Shown here piece after piece: positions 49,184-61,689 of a stretch of DNA of 64,000 nt. The stretch lies in the NCBI RefSeq assembly GCF_002865645.1, contig NW_020194555.1, forward strand, positions 1,700,288 through 1,764,287, in the 5' to 3' direction. The translations under genes and the position numbers were made by a program. This DNA comes from Hyaloscypha bicolor E. Lineage: Eukaryota > Ascomycota > Leotiomycetes > Helotiales > Hyaloscyphaceae. Numbering within the stretch: the stretch's first letter is position 1; each line of letters opens with the position of its first letter. The notes under the pieces were generated by a model. The model was not told where the DNA came from and searched no databases. It saw only the letters and a program-made list of their open reading frames with translations.

Positions 49184-50143
49184 CGTCCTAGGGGTATTGT
49201 AGTCATATCTCTGGAGTCCGTGAAGCCATCCAGAATGTTTTTAAATGCTAGATGCTGTTGCACGGCTGTGGCGGTGATGTTGAAGCCTGGCTGAGCTGCA
49301 ATCGCGGAACCAGGCAGCCGCTAGCGTCGGTCTGGTCGGAGCCTCCCCTATTCAGCCTTCACATCCTTTCCAAGTTCTTGACTTATTGACTTCTCTCTTT
49401 TTTTAGGGCACGAAAAAGATGAGAACGTACGGTATTTTGTCTGAGATTGGAAACTATTTGAATGTGTGCACACTCTTCAGTTTGTTTGCTTATTATTGGC
49501 TTGTTTTCGTCCTTTTTTTTGATTTTCTGAAACGCTAGCAGCAAGTCATCTGCTTTGCTTTCTTGGAGCATAAACTCCAACCTAGGAAGACTAGAATCCC
49601 AACCAAGGCGTTCCTTCATATTAGTTGCCGACCTTCTCCTCCTCGTCAACTTAGTCAAACATTGCAGCTCGATCCACATCGAAGTGTTTGACAGGCGTTG
49701 TAAGAATGAGGAGGAATTCAGAGAACAGTGTGGGGAAAAAAAGAGGACAGTAATCGGGTCTGTCTCAGGTATTATTGGCTTGATTCCATCCCTTTCCTGA
49801 ATGTTTAGCAGCAAGCTCTCTCCTCTTCCTTTGGGAAGAGCCAGTTCAAAGATTGAGAAGACTGGCTTGGGTGGACACATAAAGCAGTACTGGATTCTCA
49901 GTGTCCCAAGTCGCCTTGAACTCTTTCAGATGCTTTCCCTTTAAAAGTTCCTTCGATTTAGGTGCATTCAATTTTTGCTTCCTCCCAATGTCTATAAATT
50001 TCTGGAACATTTAAAAATTGTCCCCTTTAATTTTCAGCTTGACTGGGGACATTGATAATTAGTGCCGCGATTTTTGTCCACCATGAGACCGGATACCTGA
50101 CTCCAACCCCCCTTCGCCACCCAGATGCACAACATCTTTCCTC
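49184..50143. other. Intergenic region with one open frame
   Basis: About 1.0 kb between CLC and the C2-domain gene. It includes a 165-codon minus-strand frame (listed separately). Confidence 0.35.
49383..49880 (-). CDS. Hypothetical 165-aa protein with a possible internal repeat
   Basis: An ATG at 49880 opens a clean 165-codon frame on the minus strand. Two halves look distantly alike: SIFELALPKGRGESLLLNIQ then IKPIIPE, and RLEFMLQESKADDLLLAFQK then NKPIISK, about 90 residues apart. No known domain, signal peptide or membrane helix. It could be a real small gene, a fragment, or a chance frame. There are no introns or neighbours to support it. Confidence 0.3.
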   Translation of the reverse strand: MCPPKPVFSIFELALPKGRGESLLLNIQERDGIKPIIPETDPITVLFFSPHCSLNSSSFLQRLSNTSMWIELQCLTKLTRRRRSATNMKERLGWDSSLPRLEFMLQESKADDLLLAFQKIKKKDENKPIISKQTEECAHIQIVSNLRQNTVRSHLFRALKKERSQ

Positions 50144-52661
50144 TTAGACGAGATTTCCAACAAAATTCAAAACACCGGTAGCAACCTCAGCAGTACCTCG
50201 CAGCCCTTCAGCACCGGACTGGTCCCTCGAACGGACTCTTCTGACGTCTTTCGCTCCTGGCTTGGAAGCTTCCCTCTCCTCATTCGTGAGAGGTATTCCA
50301 GTGAAATCCGCCCTGAACAATTTCCCCGGGGGCTCCGCAGGAAGCCCGAGATCCTCGACTCGGCCGTATCTCCCTTTCCATTTCAATTTTATCCTCAGAA
50401 GAGACGGTTCCTTTTGCTTCCCTTTCCCTTCAACACAAAATGTGGGAAATTCAACCTCCTCTAAACACGTATCAGCCAACGGTCTCTTGGGATTGTGAAA
50501 TACTGACCATCAATACCGTACATCAGACTTCGGCCCTCAAAGTTCGCCTCCAGCCCCGGTATGAAGGAAAACTTCAACCGTACTCTGACCAACTCCTTGT
50601 CAATCCCAGCTACACGGTCGTGGATCTCTACGTCAATCATCTTCGAGTTCTTCGGAATCTTTAGAAGAAATGGTTGATTCCATACCGGGTTCTGTGTTTT
50701 TGGTCCTGGGTCCGTTTTGAGATCGAACAACCTTATGGCACCCCCGAATTTATTTGGTCCATAGAGGACCACTTTGGCAAATGCAGATGGCGGCCTGAAG
50801 TTGGATTTCGGTAAATTAGAGGCAGAAATGATTGTGAGATCAATAACATCATCGATTTCGCTCCCTGACAAGATTTTCTTCGATCTTTCCCATTCTTTCA
50901 ATGCCGCTGAAGCGTGGAGACGCAGTTCTGGACGCAAGCCGTACCAGTCCCTACAAAAGGATACTGCTTCCTCAACTTGTTCCCAACCAGCAAGACGCTT
51001 CTGCATCCAGGCTATTCGGGTATCCATTTCTCGATTGTTCCATCTCACTTCGAGTTCGTCGTGGTGGAGTGTTATGAACGTTAGACCTGATAAGACGCTC
51101 GATAAAGCTTCCAGAAAGCCCATGATGTAAGTGAGGAGCGAGTAGTAGCTCTTTTGAGCAAATTCAAATTCTCTCAGAGGGAATTGCAGGTGGGGTTTCT
51201 GGACAGTAGCCACGGTACTAAATTTAAAGTCCAGTGCATCCAAGTCGCTGAAGTTGACACCGCTGTTGTGCTGACCCCGAACCAAAATGAACTTGCTAAG
51301 AGCGGTAGATGCGATGTTCAGGGATTGAAAGACCTTTTCAATTATGTTCACTTCTCTCCTGTGTTCGAAGGATACTCGTAAAAGCCGATGCAATCTCTCG
51401 ATCTGTTGGAGACATCGCGGCGCTGTTTCGTATGCCATTACTGAGAACGAGGCTGCGTCCATCATTTGTATGATTTCATCCGAATCCTTGTACTCTGCTA
51501 TCATTGCCTTGGGCAGCCAGTCGCAAGGATGGGGCAAAAGATCCGGTGTTTCTTCTTTTGAGAGAAACCTTTTGGTGGCCTCGATTTCTTTGGCTTTCTT
51601 GATGCATTTAGAGATGTCGGCATCCAAGTCCTCTTCAATCCCTTCCTCGAATGTATATGGAGGGGCCGCATTGGAAGAGGTCGGAATGAACTGCTCAGGG
51701 TCTACCATCGTCATCATTCTCCTGGTCTGCTCTAGATTCTGTGATTTTTCTTCGATGGTTCCGCGTTGTGCTCCAGGAGTGTAGCCTGGCAATTCTTCTT
51801 CTTCCCGCCGATCAACATCAACAACGGGATGATTTCTTAGCATATCTTCCTCTTCTTCCCGATGATTTCTCCCGAGCAGATTCTGAATGAAAAAGAACTC
51901 TTCATCAATTAGGTCTTGTGAGATGCCATATTTGAGAAGTTCAGTCTCCAAGACTGCCCAATCCGAGGAAAGTAGCGACCGCTGGAATTCTGGGTTGGGG
52001 ATACCTCGTAAATGCTGTAATGCGGCCGTTATCTTCTCTTGCGAGTGACTTGAAATATAAATTAGACCCGATTTGACGAAGAATGTCACAGCGTAGAGCA
52101 GAGTTGATCGTAAGACATATCAGTAACACAGTAGAGTTTCCAATTCAAGATTCCATAATCCAATAAAGTGTTTGAACATCAAGCCTGAATGATCTCAAAA
52201 CTTCAAGACTCAATTCCCAAGACTTTACGGGTGAGACTTTGAGCAAGGTATCTAACCAAAGAGAGATTACTCACCTTCGCAAGACCTCGAGGAAAGCAGC
52301 CAGCCTGTTTTGGTGACCACGAAGCGGTTGCTCACGGATGCTATCAATACCACCATGATTCTCTTTGACTCCCTTCAATGCAGTCTCCAATTCCGAGAGC
52401 ATAGCATTGACCCCGGAAACAAGATCCCTATATGTGTCCTCGTCGGCGGGAGAAAAAAGGCTATTTTGGCCTGTCTTCTCCACCAGGTAGAGGAGGTTAA
52501 TGAGAGATCCGAGACTGCTACAGGCAGCTTGTAGTGCGGGGATGTGTAACAAAACTCTGTAGTTCTGTCTGATGTCAGAACTTTGCACCAAATGAGAGAT
52601 CAGAGTGCTGTGTTACCTTGTATGCTCTCTCCAACAACTGTGGGACATTCTGGGGAGACAT
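50144..52661 (-). CDS. Uncharacterised fungal protein with C-terminal C2 domain
   Basis: Four exons, 52661-52617, 52564-52275, 52048-50508 and 50460-50144, give 730 aa. The N-terminus is helical (MSPQNVPQLLERAYKNYRVL, LHIPALQAACSSLGSLINLL). A long middle region is mostly alpha-helical with acidic linkers. From about residue 520 a C2-like beta-sandwich is suggested by IDLTIISASNLPKSNFRPPS, FAKVVLYGP, TDPGPKTQNPVWNQPFLLKI and MIDVEIHDRV, ending LLRIKLKWKGRYG. The Asp residues of calcium-binding loops are not all evident. Function unknown; C2 domains usually bind lipid or protein. The third intron (50507-50461) has a GTCAGT donor and GCTGAT branch; its removal restores a continuous frame. The second intron, about 226 nt, is the longest in the window. 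Confidence 0.75.
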
Positions 52662-53515
52662 TTTCACTGATGTTCTAGCAGCTTGCTGCTCTGGCTAAGC
52701 CATACGGGAAGCTTCTAGAGACGGCTAAGATACGGCTGCTTCGGTTGTGTAATTTTATGAGACGAGAATGGTAAACAGGAATTCGAAAGTTTTATGTCCG
52801 ATGCAGTAGGGCACACTGCCGAGTCCCGCCCCCCCTGTTGGCAGGCACAGCCGCATTGCCGGTCTGGTCATCCTCATTATCAAATTCCGTTCGTTCGGGC
52901 AGTGCTTTCGCAACAACCACATATTGGAATGAGTTGCTTGGCCTGGCGAATAGGAGACGGAGCAAGTCCTCATGCAAAGAGAGAGCCTGGATGTAAATCG
53001 GTACATGGTCACGTGAGCTGGACTTTCCAACCCAAACGCGCCTCCCACGCGCCTTCCCTCCACACTTCACTCGGCAATTTCATATTTCTTAACATCACCA
53101 ACCGTATGCCCTCAATCCCCAGCAAGCATTGCAAACCTATTCACAAGGTGTACTCTCCTTTGATTTATACCACTAGGAGTCCTCAGAGACTTCACACCAA
53201 GCCTTCAGCTGTCCAGGAGAGCCGGAGGTCTTCTACAAGCAAACCACCTGCACGGACGAATTGTTGAGTAGGAACCCTTTGCTTTCGATCACGTCTCTCA
53301 TATATAACGCGTTTTGTTGAGAAGACACTCTGTATTGCCTGTGGTGTGCCGACCCAAGCTGGGTCTGTGGATCTGACGATTCATTGAGCTCCTTCAGTGC
53401 CGGATGGCCCCCCTATCGCCGCCTTTGGCCGGTCCCCAGGCTAGTGCCACACTCAAAATATATCTCAACGCGCAAAGGCAACTACATTTCTTGAGAATCA
53501 AAATCAACCACCACA
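52662..53515. other. Divergent promoter region (C2 protein / Dpb3-like)
   Basis: 0.85 kb. Frames at 52755-53267 on both strands have no recognisable products. No repeat or RNA gene. Confidence 0.4.
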
Positions 53516-54391
53516 ATGGAGTCGTCCAAGGGCTTACACTCTTTCCAGTTCTCGCCCTCGGACCTCTTGCAGATCAAGGGCATTTTGAAGGCGTCGGACT
53601 CGGAATTCTCGAAGCTCTCGTACGAGGAGATTTGGGAGACTCTTATCTCTTACAACCCCTTTAAAGAAATGCCTTACAATACAACTGCCATCCCTCCTCG
53701 GAGAGAGCCAACAGGCTCGACGCAGCTCCCATGTAAGAATCATTACCACCCTGATCACGAATGTGTCTAACAGTTCCAGTGTCACGAGTCAGAAAGATGA
53801 TCGCCATTGATCAAGACATCAACCTGTGTTCGAACACCGCTGGCTTCGTCATAACACTGGCTACGGTATGGCCCCATCTTTACTGAACCGAGAGCATAGA
53901 CTCATGCTTAAGATAGGAGTTGTTCGTCCAATACCTAGCTGAGTCCGCCCACAACGTCGTTAAATCGGAGCGAAAGCCTCGCCGAAATATCCAATATCGA
54001 GATATCTGTAGGCCCCTCTCCCCTGTTCAATTCCTCCTTCTAACCTTCCACAGCCAGCGCAGTCTCCCACCTTGACAACCTTGAGTTCCTGGTTGACGTG
54101 GTCCCGAAGACCGTTCCGTACAAAGAAGTCAAGGAGAGGAAGACCACCGCCGGACCTAAAATCAATGGTGAGAGCTCCGTTGAACCAGGCCAGACGACGC
54201 TCGATGGCAAGAAACCGGCTGTCAATGGAACGAATGGACTTGAACATGCTGGGCCGTCTGGAACTGCAGGTGAGGATGATCCCAACGCGCAGCTGGAGAT
54301 GGAAATGGAGATCAGGGGAGCAAGAGCCAGTGTCGGATCATCGTCGGGATATGGTGGCAAGGAAACTTCTCAGGATGTCGAGATGCATTAG
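53516..54391 (+). CDS. dpb3: Histone-fold subunit, Dpb3/CHRAC-type (DNA polymerase epsilon subunit C)
   Basis: Four exons, 53516-53732, 53774-53865, 53917-54007 and 54054-54391, give 245 aa. The histone fold (about residues 73-155) reads PVSRVRKMIAIDQDINLCSN, TAGFVITLATELFVQYLAES, AHNVVKSERKPRRNIQYRDI and SSAVSHLDNLEFLVDVVPKT, matching the CBF/NF-Y family subunits of polymerase epsilon and chromatin-accessibility complexes. The C-terminal 90 residues are a Gly/Glu-rich tail. Homologues often start at the internal MPYNTTAIPPRREPTG (53669). The 51-residue extension from 53516 is open with good codon bias and an ATG in CACAATGG context, so I prefer the longer form. Partner would be a Dpb4-like histone-fold protein. 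Nuclear. Confidence 0.85.
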
Positions 54392-54638
54392 ATTATTAAG
54401 CTTTATTTTCCTGTATTAGATTATCTGGCGTTCTGGAGCAGCATTTGGTCATCGAAATGAATTAATGACTTGTCCTGCAAAAAGCTGGAACGAATGTATG
54501 CGAACTAATCATTTTCAGACAACCAGTTTTCTATATCCACAAAGAGCTTGGTAGCCAGAAAACGCCCATACTTTTTGTCATTCTACCGCCAACGCCTTGA
54601 TATGCAGAAGTTCGATTTCATTTTCCCGGGCAGCTCTT

Positions 54639-55660
54639 CTACTCCTCCATGGCCTCATCAGCTCCTTGTGCACCAAGTGGGACCCTCCCTTCGTTCAGCT
54701 CTTTTTCTAAGCGTATGATCTCCTGTAAGCTCTTCGCGTTTCTAATCATCTCCTCGACCTTCTTGCGCTCCTTTTCCGTCAGCTTAACCCGGTAGTTCTT
54801 CGATGACGAGTTGGCCGAGGCACCATTCGCTGAAGGGATGTCAAAAGTCTTGGACTTGACGCCCATGATCTAATCTCAAATCAGTTACATGTTCATCAAG
54901 CTTCGATTGGAGCTTGGGCTGACCTTTGAAGCAAGGGGAGATGGCTCCAAAGCTGTGCCAAACAGCTCCTTTGCCTTCTCACGCTCCACATCCTTCACCT
55001 TCTTATAATCCAGGAATCTCACAGTTGGACATCTCCACAAGACCCAGTAACGATAATTCTACACTCCATCAGCAACCATCCACAGCTTTCTTTGTAACAA
55101 GAGCCAGGCAGACTCACCTCTTTCCTCGTCACGGGGTTCTCCAACAGCACCAAGTGCGTAAGGCGCCCAAACGTAGCCAACACATCCAAATCGGCCAACT
55201 CGGCAAAGTTATTCAACGTGAGCACCAGCGTCGTGAGATTGGGTATCGAATTCGCGAGCGACGGTTGAATGCTCGAGATTCTGTTCCGCGCGAGCAGCAG
55301 CGTCCGTAACCGTGGGGACAGCGGGAAGTTCCCTAGCATCTGGATATCGTTGTCGGTGAAATCGATCGCATCGTGAGGCTTCCATTATCTATTAGCATAC
55401 GCTCTCTCCAAGCCCATCTCCTTCTTCACGAAGAGGGGGTAGGATGAAGGGGGGAAGACTTACGCCCGCAACACCGAGATTCTCAATCGCTGGGATTTTG
55501 TGTCCTGCAGTTCCAAAGATTTGATATCAACTCAGCTCGCCTCAAAGTGTAGTATCATGTTCTTTCCAGCAAAGTACGCACCTCGGAGATCAAGTTCGCG
55601 CTCTCTGAGCGGGTTGAGGTAGGAGAGGGAGGATTGGATGAGGTCTGCTGTGAGCCTCAT
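54639..55660 (-). CDS. lea1: U2 snRNP A' protein (Lea1)
   Basis: Five exons, 55660-55582, 55504-55464, 55378-55118, 55058-54924 and 54869-54639, give 248 aa. Leucine-rich repeats run through the first 150 residues: MRLTADLIQSSLSYLNPLRE, RELDLRGHKIPAIENLGVAG, AIDFTDNDIQMLGNFPLSPR, TLLLARNRISSIQPSLANSI and NLTTLVLTLNNFAELADLDV. The LRR cap is LVLLENPVTRKENYRYWVLW and RCPTVRFLDYKKVKDVER. The tail holds KNYRVKLTEKERKKVEEMIR. This is the conserved U2A' layout, which binds U2 snRNA stem-loop IV with U2B''. The many short exons and the 41-nt second exon are notable but all splice sites are GT-AG. The 5' distance to Vps15 is short. Confidence 0.93.
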
Positions 55661-56039
55661 GGTGGCGGTTTACCTAGAGCTTTGCGTGATATCCTGGCTG
55701 GGGAATTTTGCCCCGGGAAGAGGTTGTATGGTGTGCAACTTTGTTGGAGGTGGACGAGGCTGAAATTCTTGTCCCAGATTTCAGACCTCTAGATTTGGCG
55801 AGGGATTGGCGCTAGCACGTATTAGGCACAGAGGCACGAGTTGATAGACTCTCTCGTCAGTGAATGATGTTTATATTTGTGTCAGGAGTGAGACTTTAAG
55901 AAAGTTGCTTTGGTTTATGTTCTCAAGCTGTTCAGAGAATAAGATCAAATCCGAGTCTCCGTAAATCTACCTGGGTAATCCTGACGCCGCAACATGACCT
56001 CTGAACACCCATAAACTCCTTTCCATGCATCCTAACTTC
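55661..56039. other. Intergenic (Lea1 upstream / Vps15 3' flank)
   Basis: 0.38 kb, nothing recognised. Confidence 0.35.
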
Positions 56040-59000
56040 TTACTGGAAAACAAATACAACACCAGACCTGTCCACAGACACCATCATTCCATAAGGCGAT
56101 TCTAGTAAAGCAATATCAAGAATCGAATCCAAATGCGACTTCAGCAACTGTTGCTGCTGAAGAGAGATCACTGTCGATCTCGGCGGTCTCCCACTCGACG
56201 CTTTGCTCGTAGTTGACACACGTGAGCTAGCTCCTGCATTTGGAGCCGTTGGATTTGGCCGTGGGATACGTTCCGTATTGAGGGTCAATGAAGCAGTTGG
56301 GTGCGCGGTAGTGAAAGTTGGTTTCGGCTCTTCTGTATCAAGTCCACTAACGACCATGGAGTTCTCTACTCGCGTTACGTCCCAGAATCGAATCTTCTTG
56401 TCCGATCCTCCAGTAATTATAAATCCATATTTTGATTCGCGGCTGTCGTCGTGATTGTCTGTGCCTGCAATCATGGCTCGGATCCCTCGATCGGAATTGC
56501 TAGATCCACTGGGCTCCAAGGCGGTTGCAAAGCGCCCCAACATCCCTTCGGGCCGGTCTTCATCAACTGGCCATGGATCGTAACCTTTCGGGCCATCGCG
56601 ATTACCCCCTGTACGGTAGACCTCTCTGCATTGTGTTTTCTCAATATCCCATATTGTGACCTCCCCCTGACCACTACCTCCTGCAACGCAAACCCATCGG
56701 CCCCGCCCTTTGGTTGGGTGCAGACACATCCTATAAATGGTTGTGGCTCCAGGTACTCCCCAAGCCTTCAGACGAACTCTGAAGCGCAGGTCCCAAAGGT
56801 CCAGAACGCCGTGAGAAGTACCGAGCAACAGCCAATGACGCTTTCGATCTACAACGAAGCAGGTGGGTGTGCCATGATGAACCGGGTTGTCTAAAGTGTA
56901 AAGAACATCCATCGTCCGCAAATCAATCGCGTGTATCTTAGATCGATTTGTCGCGACCAGTAGGGTGGAACTGGTTTCGATCTTGAAGTGATCCGACCAG
57001 ACAGCCATTTCACCTTTAGGGAGTTGGTATTCACGCAACATTCGTAGCTTTCCATATCTCACGGCCCCGCTACTGTGAGAACACTCGACTCTAACCACGT
57101 TGATGCTTCCATCGCTAGCACAGCTGATGAAGGAGTGAGTGTGCTCTACAAAACATAACGCCGTAATTCTTGGATCGCTTCCCTGTTTGTGTGTTGCTCT
57201 TGAACGATGAGTGATATTCCGCTCAAGTCTCCCGGTGTCCCAAACCTTGACGCAGCCATCATCGCCACCTGTGAGGAAGAAGAGATGATCAGGGGCAATT
57301 GCAATGTGGTGCACAGGCCCTGTGTGTTCTGCAAAGGTAGCGACCAGAATGCCTTCCGGCTTCCAGGGTCTGTCAGGCGCTTGGCTCGTACTCTTGTTGA
57401 TGGTCTTTCGTCGACTGGAAGGTGCAATCATAGGCCCAAACTCAGCGATGTCGTTAGGATAGTTGTCAATGTACATCGCATCTAGCATTTTTAGTATGCT
57501 TGGATCATTTCCGGTGTATGTATGAGCCCCTCTAAATCGAATTCGATCCTCGGCAGCAGTATTCTGCTCCTTTGCTAACGATAATGCAGACGGTTTGCCC
57601 GTATTTTGCGTGAATGGACCTTCAACTTTGCCAAACGCGTTCGTGGAAGTAGTACCAGTTTCAGGGAAAGACTTTGCTGTATCTTTGCGGCTCATCAGAT
57701 TCATTGCACTGATCTTATGGTGGATACCATGGTGAACTTCTCGAGAATTGACGCTTGATCCTGTGTCAGCTCCTTCATCATCGCTACCTCTGCCTCTTCC
57801 ATTCAGTTGAGCGGAGGATCGGCGACGAGGTTCTGGATCTGTTCCTGGAGATTCTATATCTTTCGGGGACGGTGAGAGTGCGGGAGATGGTGATACGGGG
57901 GATTTTCCATCACGCTCATTTGAGGCGGATGCTAAAGTTCCGCCTTCAGTAGTCAACCTCGTTTTGTGGTTGTTAAAAGCAGAGCGACGCCTCCTCGCAA
58001 TCGAGTCATCGATTGACATAGAGGCGTCGAGCAGTGCATCTGCGATGGTATGTGGTACTTTATCGCTTCCATCAGAACCACTGTTGATGCGGCGGAGGGG
58101 TTCATCCATGATTTGCTGATCATCGAACATGACTGTCTGCGGAGTGATCCCAATACTGCGCAAATTGACGACATTGTTCAGATATGACGGATGAGGTGTG
58201 GCTTCCCGTGCCTTCGACAGGGCTAGCCGCCAGATATACTCTCTCAAACAGAGTAACTTGAAGTCATCTTCTGCCGTAAGTCCCATGTTTCGGAGTTTTG
58301 ATAGCCATTGCTCATCTTCTTCATTTTTAGGTACTTTCTGGAGCGCGTGATGTCCGAGATCCTTGCCAGAGATAGTTGGTATGATCAGGTTATTGGAATC
58401 AAATGAGAACGTTCGAAGTTGGTGCACCGGTTTCCAAAATATCCCTCTGTCGACCTTGGTAGCCCATGTTACGGAAAGATCAAGAATGGCACGGGATAGA
58501 GGCTTCTTCAAGTTGTCCAACAGCGCTACTTCCGAAAAGTCTTTGATGGGCATTTTAAGGTACGGTCTAATCAGTGGCAGGACGATACATTGATTGTCGG
58601 CAATTGATAAGAAAAGAGTCGCAGAGGAGAGGAACATGGCTGCGGCCTCGCGGATCCAGATGTTGGGATGCATGGTAAACCTTCCGACAACATCGACAAG
58701 CTCCCACGTCTTTGCTCGTTGAAAGAGACCTAGCTGTGCCATACTGGCGAGAGAGTAGAGAACACTCTTCACCACAAAATCCTCGGGATCGGTCAGTGCT
58801 TGGACCATTAAGGGCAAAATAAACTCTTCTAGGCTTGTGCCACCCAAGAATGTAGCAACCCCTACAATGGTCTCGAAGAAGGCGCACTTGAGCATCCAGT
58901 TCCGATCATTGAGATAGGTATTTAAGTGGCTCAGGATGATATCGTTTGAGTCCGCGGTTCCAAAGAACATACAAAGTTCCGGCACGGAGCCAAGGAAAGC

Positions 59001-60792
59001 CCTTCGGACGGAGGAGTCGCCATCTGTGATCAACGCTTTGGTATGACTTGCAAAGGTCTCAATGAGCTCCGCGCGGGAATTGTCGAACAGTCCCTGAAAT
59101 GCTGCATCAGCGCCGCCGCCGTCTTCAGTCTCTGGGTCCGCCGTGGGCAAGGAGCCGTCTGCCCTTAACGTGGCCACCATATCCAAGAACCGCGAGGCTG
59201 AAGTCGCAAGACTCCCTAAACAAGCTGCATAGGTTGCCCGAACAAACGATGCAGGCTCAGATGGTGCCCCTGGGAGAAATGCTTGCATGCGAGGCAAGAT
59301 ATATTCTGGGAAAACGTGGGCATTCACAGGTGATACGACTGTGACGAGTGCCATAAGCTGAGTCAAAGTACGGATCGCGGCAACTTTCACAATATCGGCT
59401 TTGTCGTTCAGCAGAGCGACCAAGTAGGGTAAAACTCGGTCCAGTTTTGCTTCATCGGTCAGTCGTTCAGAAAAGGCCAAAAGAACATCACAGGCTCTTA
59501 TCTTCGCTGTGGCTCTTGCAGTATTCCGAATAGATGACACGACCAAGGCCAGGAAAATAAGCGTCCCATCATCGGTCGGCCTCCTGCCAATAGTAGAAGC
59601 TTGATGTTCGTTATTCGGGATGTTTAGATGAACTGGGAAGAGTTCTAGACCGGACGCTGTAGATGTAGATTTCGCAATGACTCTCTTCTCATTCTCGTAT
59701 CCTAAGAAATAAGAGATTTTGTCAAAGTCATAATATATGCGGTCGATTCGCTCATCCGCCTCTCCGAGGTTGGCTGAGGCTCCTGAGATAGGGGTTCGAC
59801 CAGAAGATGGATCGGTAATGAGACCCATGTATTGGTGCAGAAAGCTGTAAAAGTAGTCTGGGAAGACCTTTTTCCTCCAAAAATCGAGATACTCCTCTGC
59901 TGAGTATCTAGATTCGGGATCAACTTGTATCATGTGTGCAACCATCTCTCGGACATCGCTGTCCACTATTCGGCTAAGGTGTGTCGCCACAGGATCGTAC
60001 TCCCCTCTCCGGTATTTATAAAGCTGGCTCAGGTTGAATATAGGTGCCTCCAGAAATAGTTCAGCAATCACACACCCAGCACTGAAGACGTCCATAGCCC
60101 AAGTAATCTGTGCCTTTGGATCTGGAGTCTCACCGGCAGCCAGAAATCGCTCTGGTGCAAGGTAGCAGGTTCTTCGTCCAGCAGTGTCGAAGAAGTAGGA
60201 GAAATCGGCAGGATTATCCTCTGGTAAAGTGGTGGGTTTGAACGAGGAAGAGAAGTCCGACAGGTATAACCAGTTCCACGAGGTGACTAGTGTATTCTCA
60301 GTCTTAATATCGCCATGGAAGATTTCCCGAGCATGACAATCTCGGATGCCGCATAACAGCTGGAAAGCAAGCCATTTCTTTTCAATATCTTCCAGAAAAG
60401 GTCGCGTGCTCATACGATCGTAGAGTGAGCTGTAGAGGTATTGCCGAACAAGGAATCCGCTCGTCTCAGTCTCGATGATTCGCTGGTAGGCAAGAGCATT
60501 AGGTACATCTGCTAAGGCTTTTCTTTCCTCTGATAAAACAACGTTAGCTTATGCTTCTCGAATCTAATGATCAGGACTCACGAATTATCTTCCGCTTGTA
60601 TTTCTCCAAACGCATGGGATATGGCTTCACAATGACTTTGACAAGGACCACACCATCCTGATGCCTAGCCCGGATACTTTTCATAAACCGCGCAGTTCCC
60701 ATGGACTTCTCATACACCAAGTCCGCGAGCTCTGGGACATCGATGCCGGCAGAGCCCGCGGAGAGCGTTGTGAGGGAGAAGCCTTGTCCCAT
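56040..60792 (-). CDS. vps15: Vps15, regulatory protein kinase of the PI3-kinase complex
   Basis: Two exons, 60792-60582 and 60529-56040, give 1566 aa. The N-terminus MGQGFS fits N-myristoylation. The kinase-like domain (about 25-300) has VVLVKVIVKPYP (weak glycine loop), EIFHGDIKTENTLVTSWNWL, LYLSDFSSSFKP, RRTCYLAPERFL and AMDVFSAGCVIAELFLEAPI, typical of Vps15. HEAT-type helices fill about 390-720 (DKADIVKVAAIRTLTQLMAL, DPEDFVVKSVLYSLASMAQL). A Ser-rich linker follows, then a C-terminal WD40 propeller (GDDGCVKVWDT, CASDGSINVVRV, LGTSHGVLDLWDLRFR, GGSDKKIRFWDVTRV). It recruits and activates Vps34 for autophagy and endosome sorting. Confidence 0.96.
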
Positions 60793-61268
60793 GCTTGTAA
60801 AGCACCAGATGTCATCTAGGCAACGTCATGGATGGAGAGGATCGGGGCAGCTTAGGACAGAGTGTTATGTCCTCAAGCTGCAGAGTCGGTGGGGGAGCTG
60901 TGTCGCTTTGGTGCAAGAGAAGACAAAATGTTTCTCAGAGATGGTAAAAGTTCAAGGGATCGAGCTTGATGCTTCGCAGGTGCACGAGGTTCCGCGTCGT
61001 ACGGCAGCCCAGGAAGACCCGATGCGTCAAAGCCTTGCGTGCCTTGCCACAAGGCTGATAAATTTGTTAAGCACCTGCTTTACCTACGCAACTCAACTAT
61101 CGAGCGCCAAAGAATCAAAAACAAGTAATAATTTCTGGCACAAGATAACAAGTTGTTGGAAGTGCCGCAGTAGTCTTTCTTTTCATTTTGGATTCTAAAA
61201 GCTTTAGTGGCGACAACCTAAACAGGAACAGTCATGCAGTTTGAGGTCCTCATATAGACAAACTCCAT
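60793..61268. other. Intergenic between Vps15 and the small charged-protein gene
   Basis: 0.48 kb; the frame at 60701-61198 plus overlaps Vps15 coding and lacks any domain. Confidence 0.4.
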
Positions 61269-61689
61269 CTATGCCCTTCCCTTTCTTCTGAGCTCTTCTT
61301 CTTCCTCCGCCTGAATCTCAGCATCGATTTCCGCGCCCCTGCTGGGTTTGTTGCCATGCATTTTTGCCGGCAAGGTAGGGTCCTTCTTCAATGCCTTCGT
61401 CTCTTCACTTTCTTCATCTGATTCATTCTCGCGCTGTCGCTGTTAGCAATGTTCTTCAAAGAATAGTACACATATCCGCTGAATCTCAAGCATATGTTCG
61501 CACCTTCTCTTCGCGAGCTAGTTTGTTTGCGATCGATCTCTGGTCCTCTGGTAGATTAACATTAGTACTGTTCTTGGAGAAGAGTGACTCTCGGCTGCTC
61601 ACTGGAGTCGTTTGCCTTATGGCTGTTTTCCTTTCCCTCATGGAATCGGTTATCCTTTTTCTCCTGCTCGATCTCGGACCGGGGAACAT
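61269..61689 (-). CDS. Small charged hypothetical protein
   Basis: Two exons, 61689-61504 and 61439-61269, give 118 aa. The intron has a GTGCGA donor, a GCTAAC branch and CAG acceptor; splicing joins SIANKLAREEK to RQRENESDEESEETKALKKD. The C-terminus reads DPTLPAKMHGNKPSRGAEID and AEIQAEEEEELRRKGRA, a conserved-looking block of alternating Lys and Glu. N-terminus is basic (RSSRRKRITDSMRERK). I do not recognise the family. A competing ATG frame at 61741 (MSSNVGNSQVYEDGD) has a stop before the splice and is less convincing, but the true start may involve it. Confidence 0.5.
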
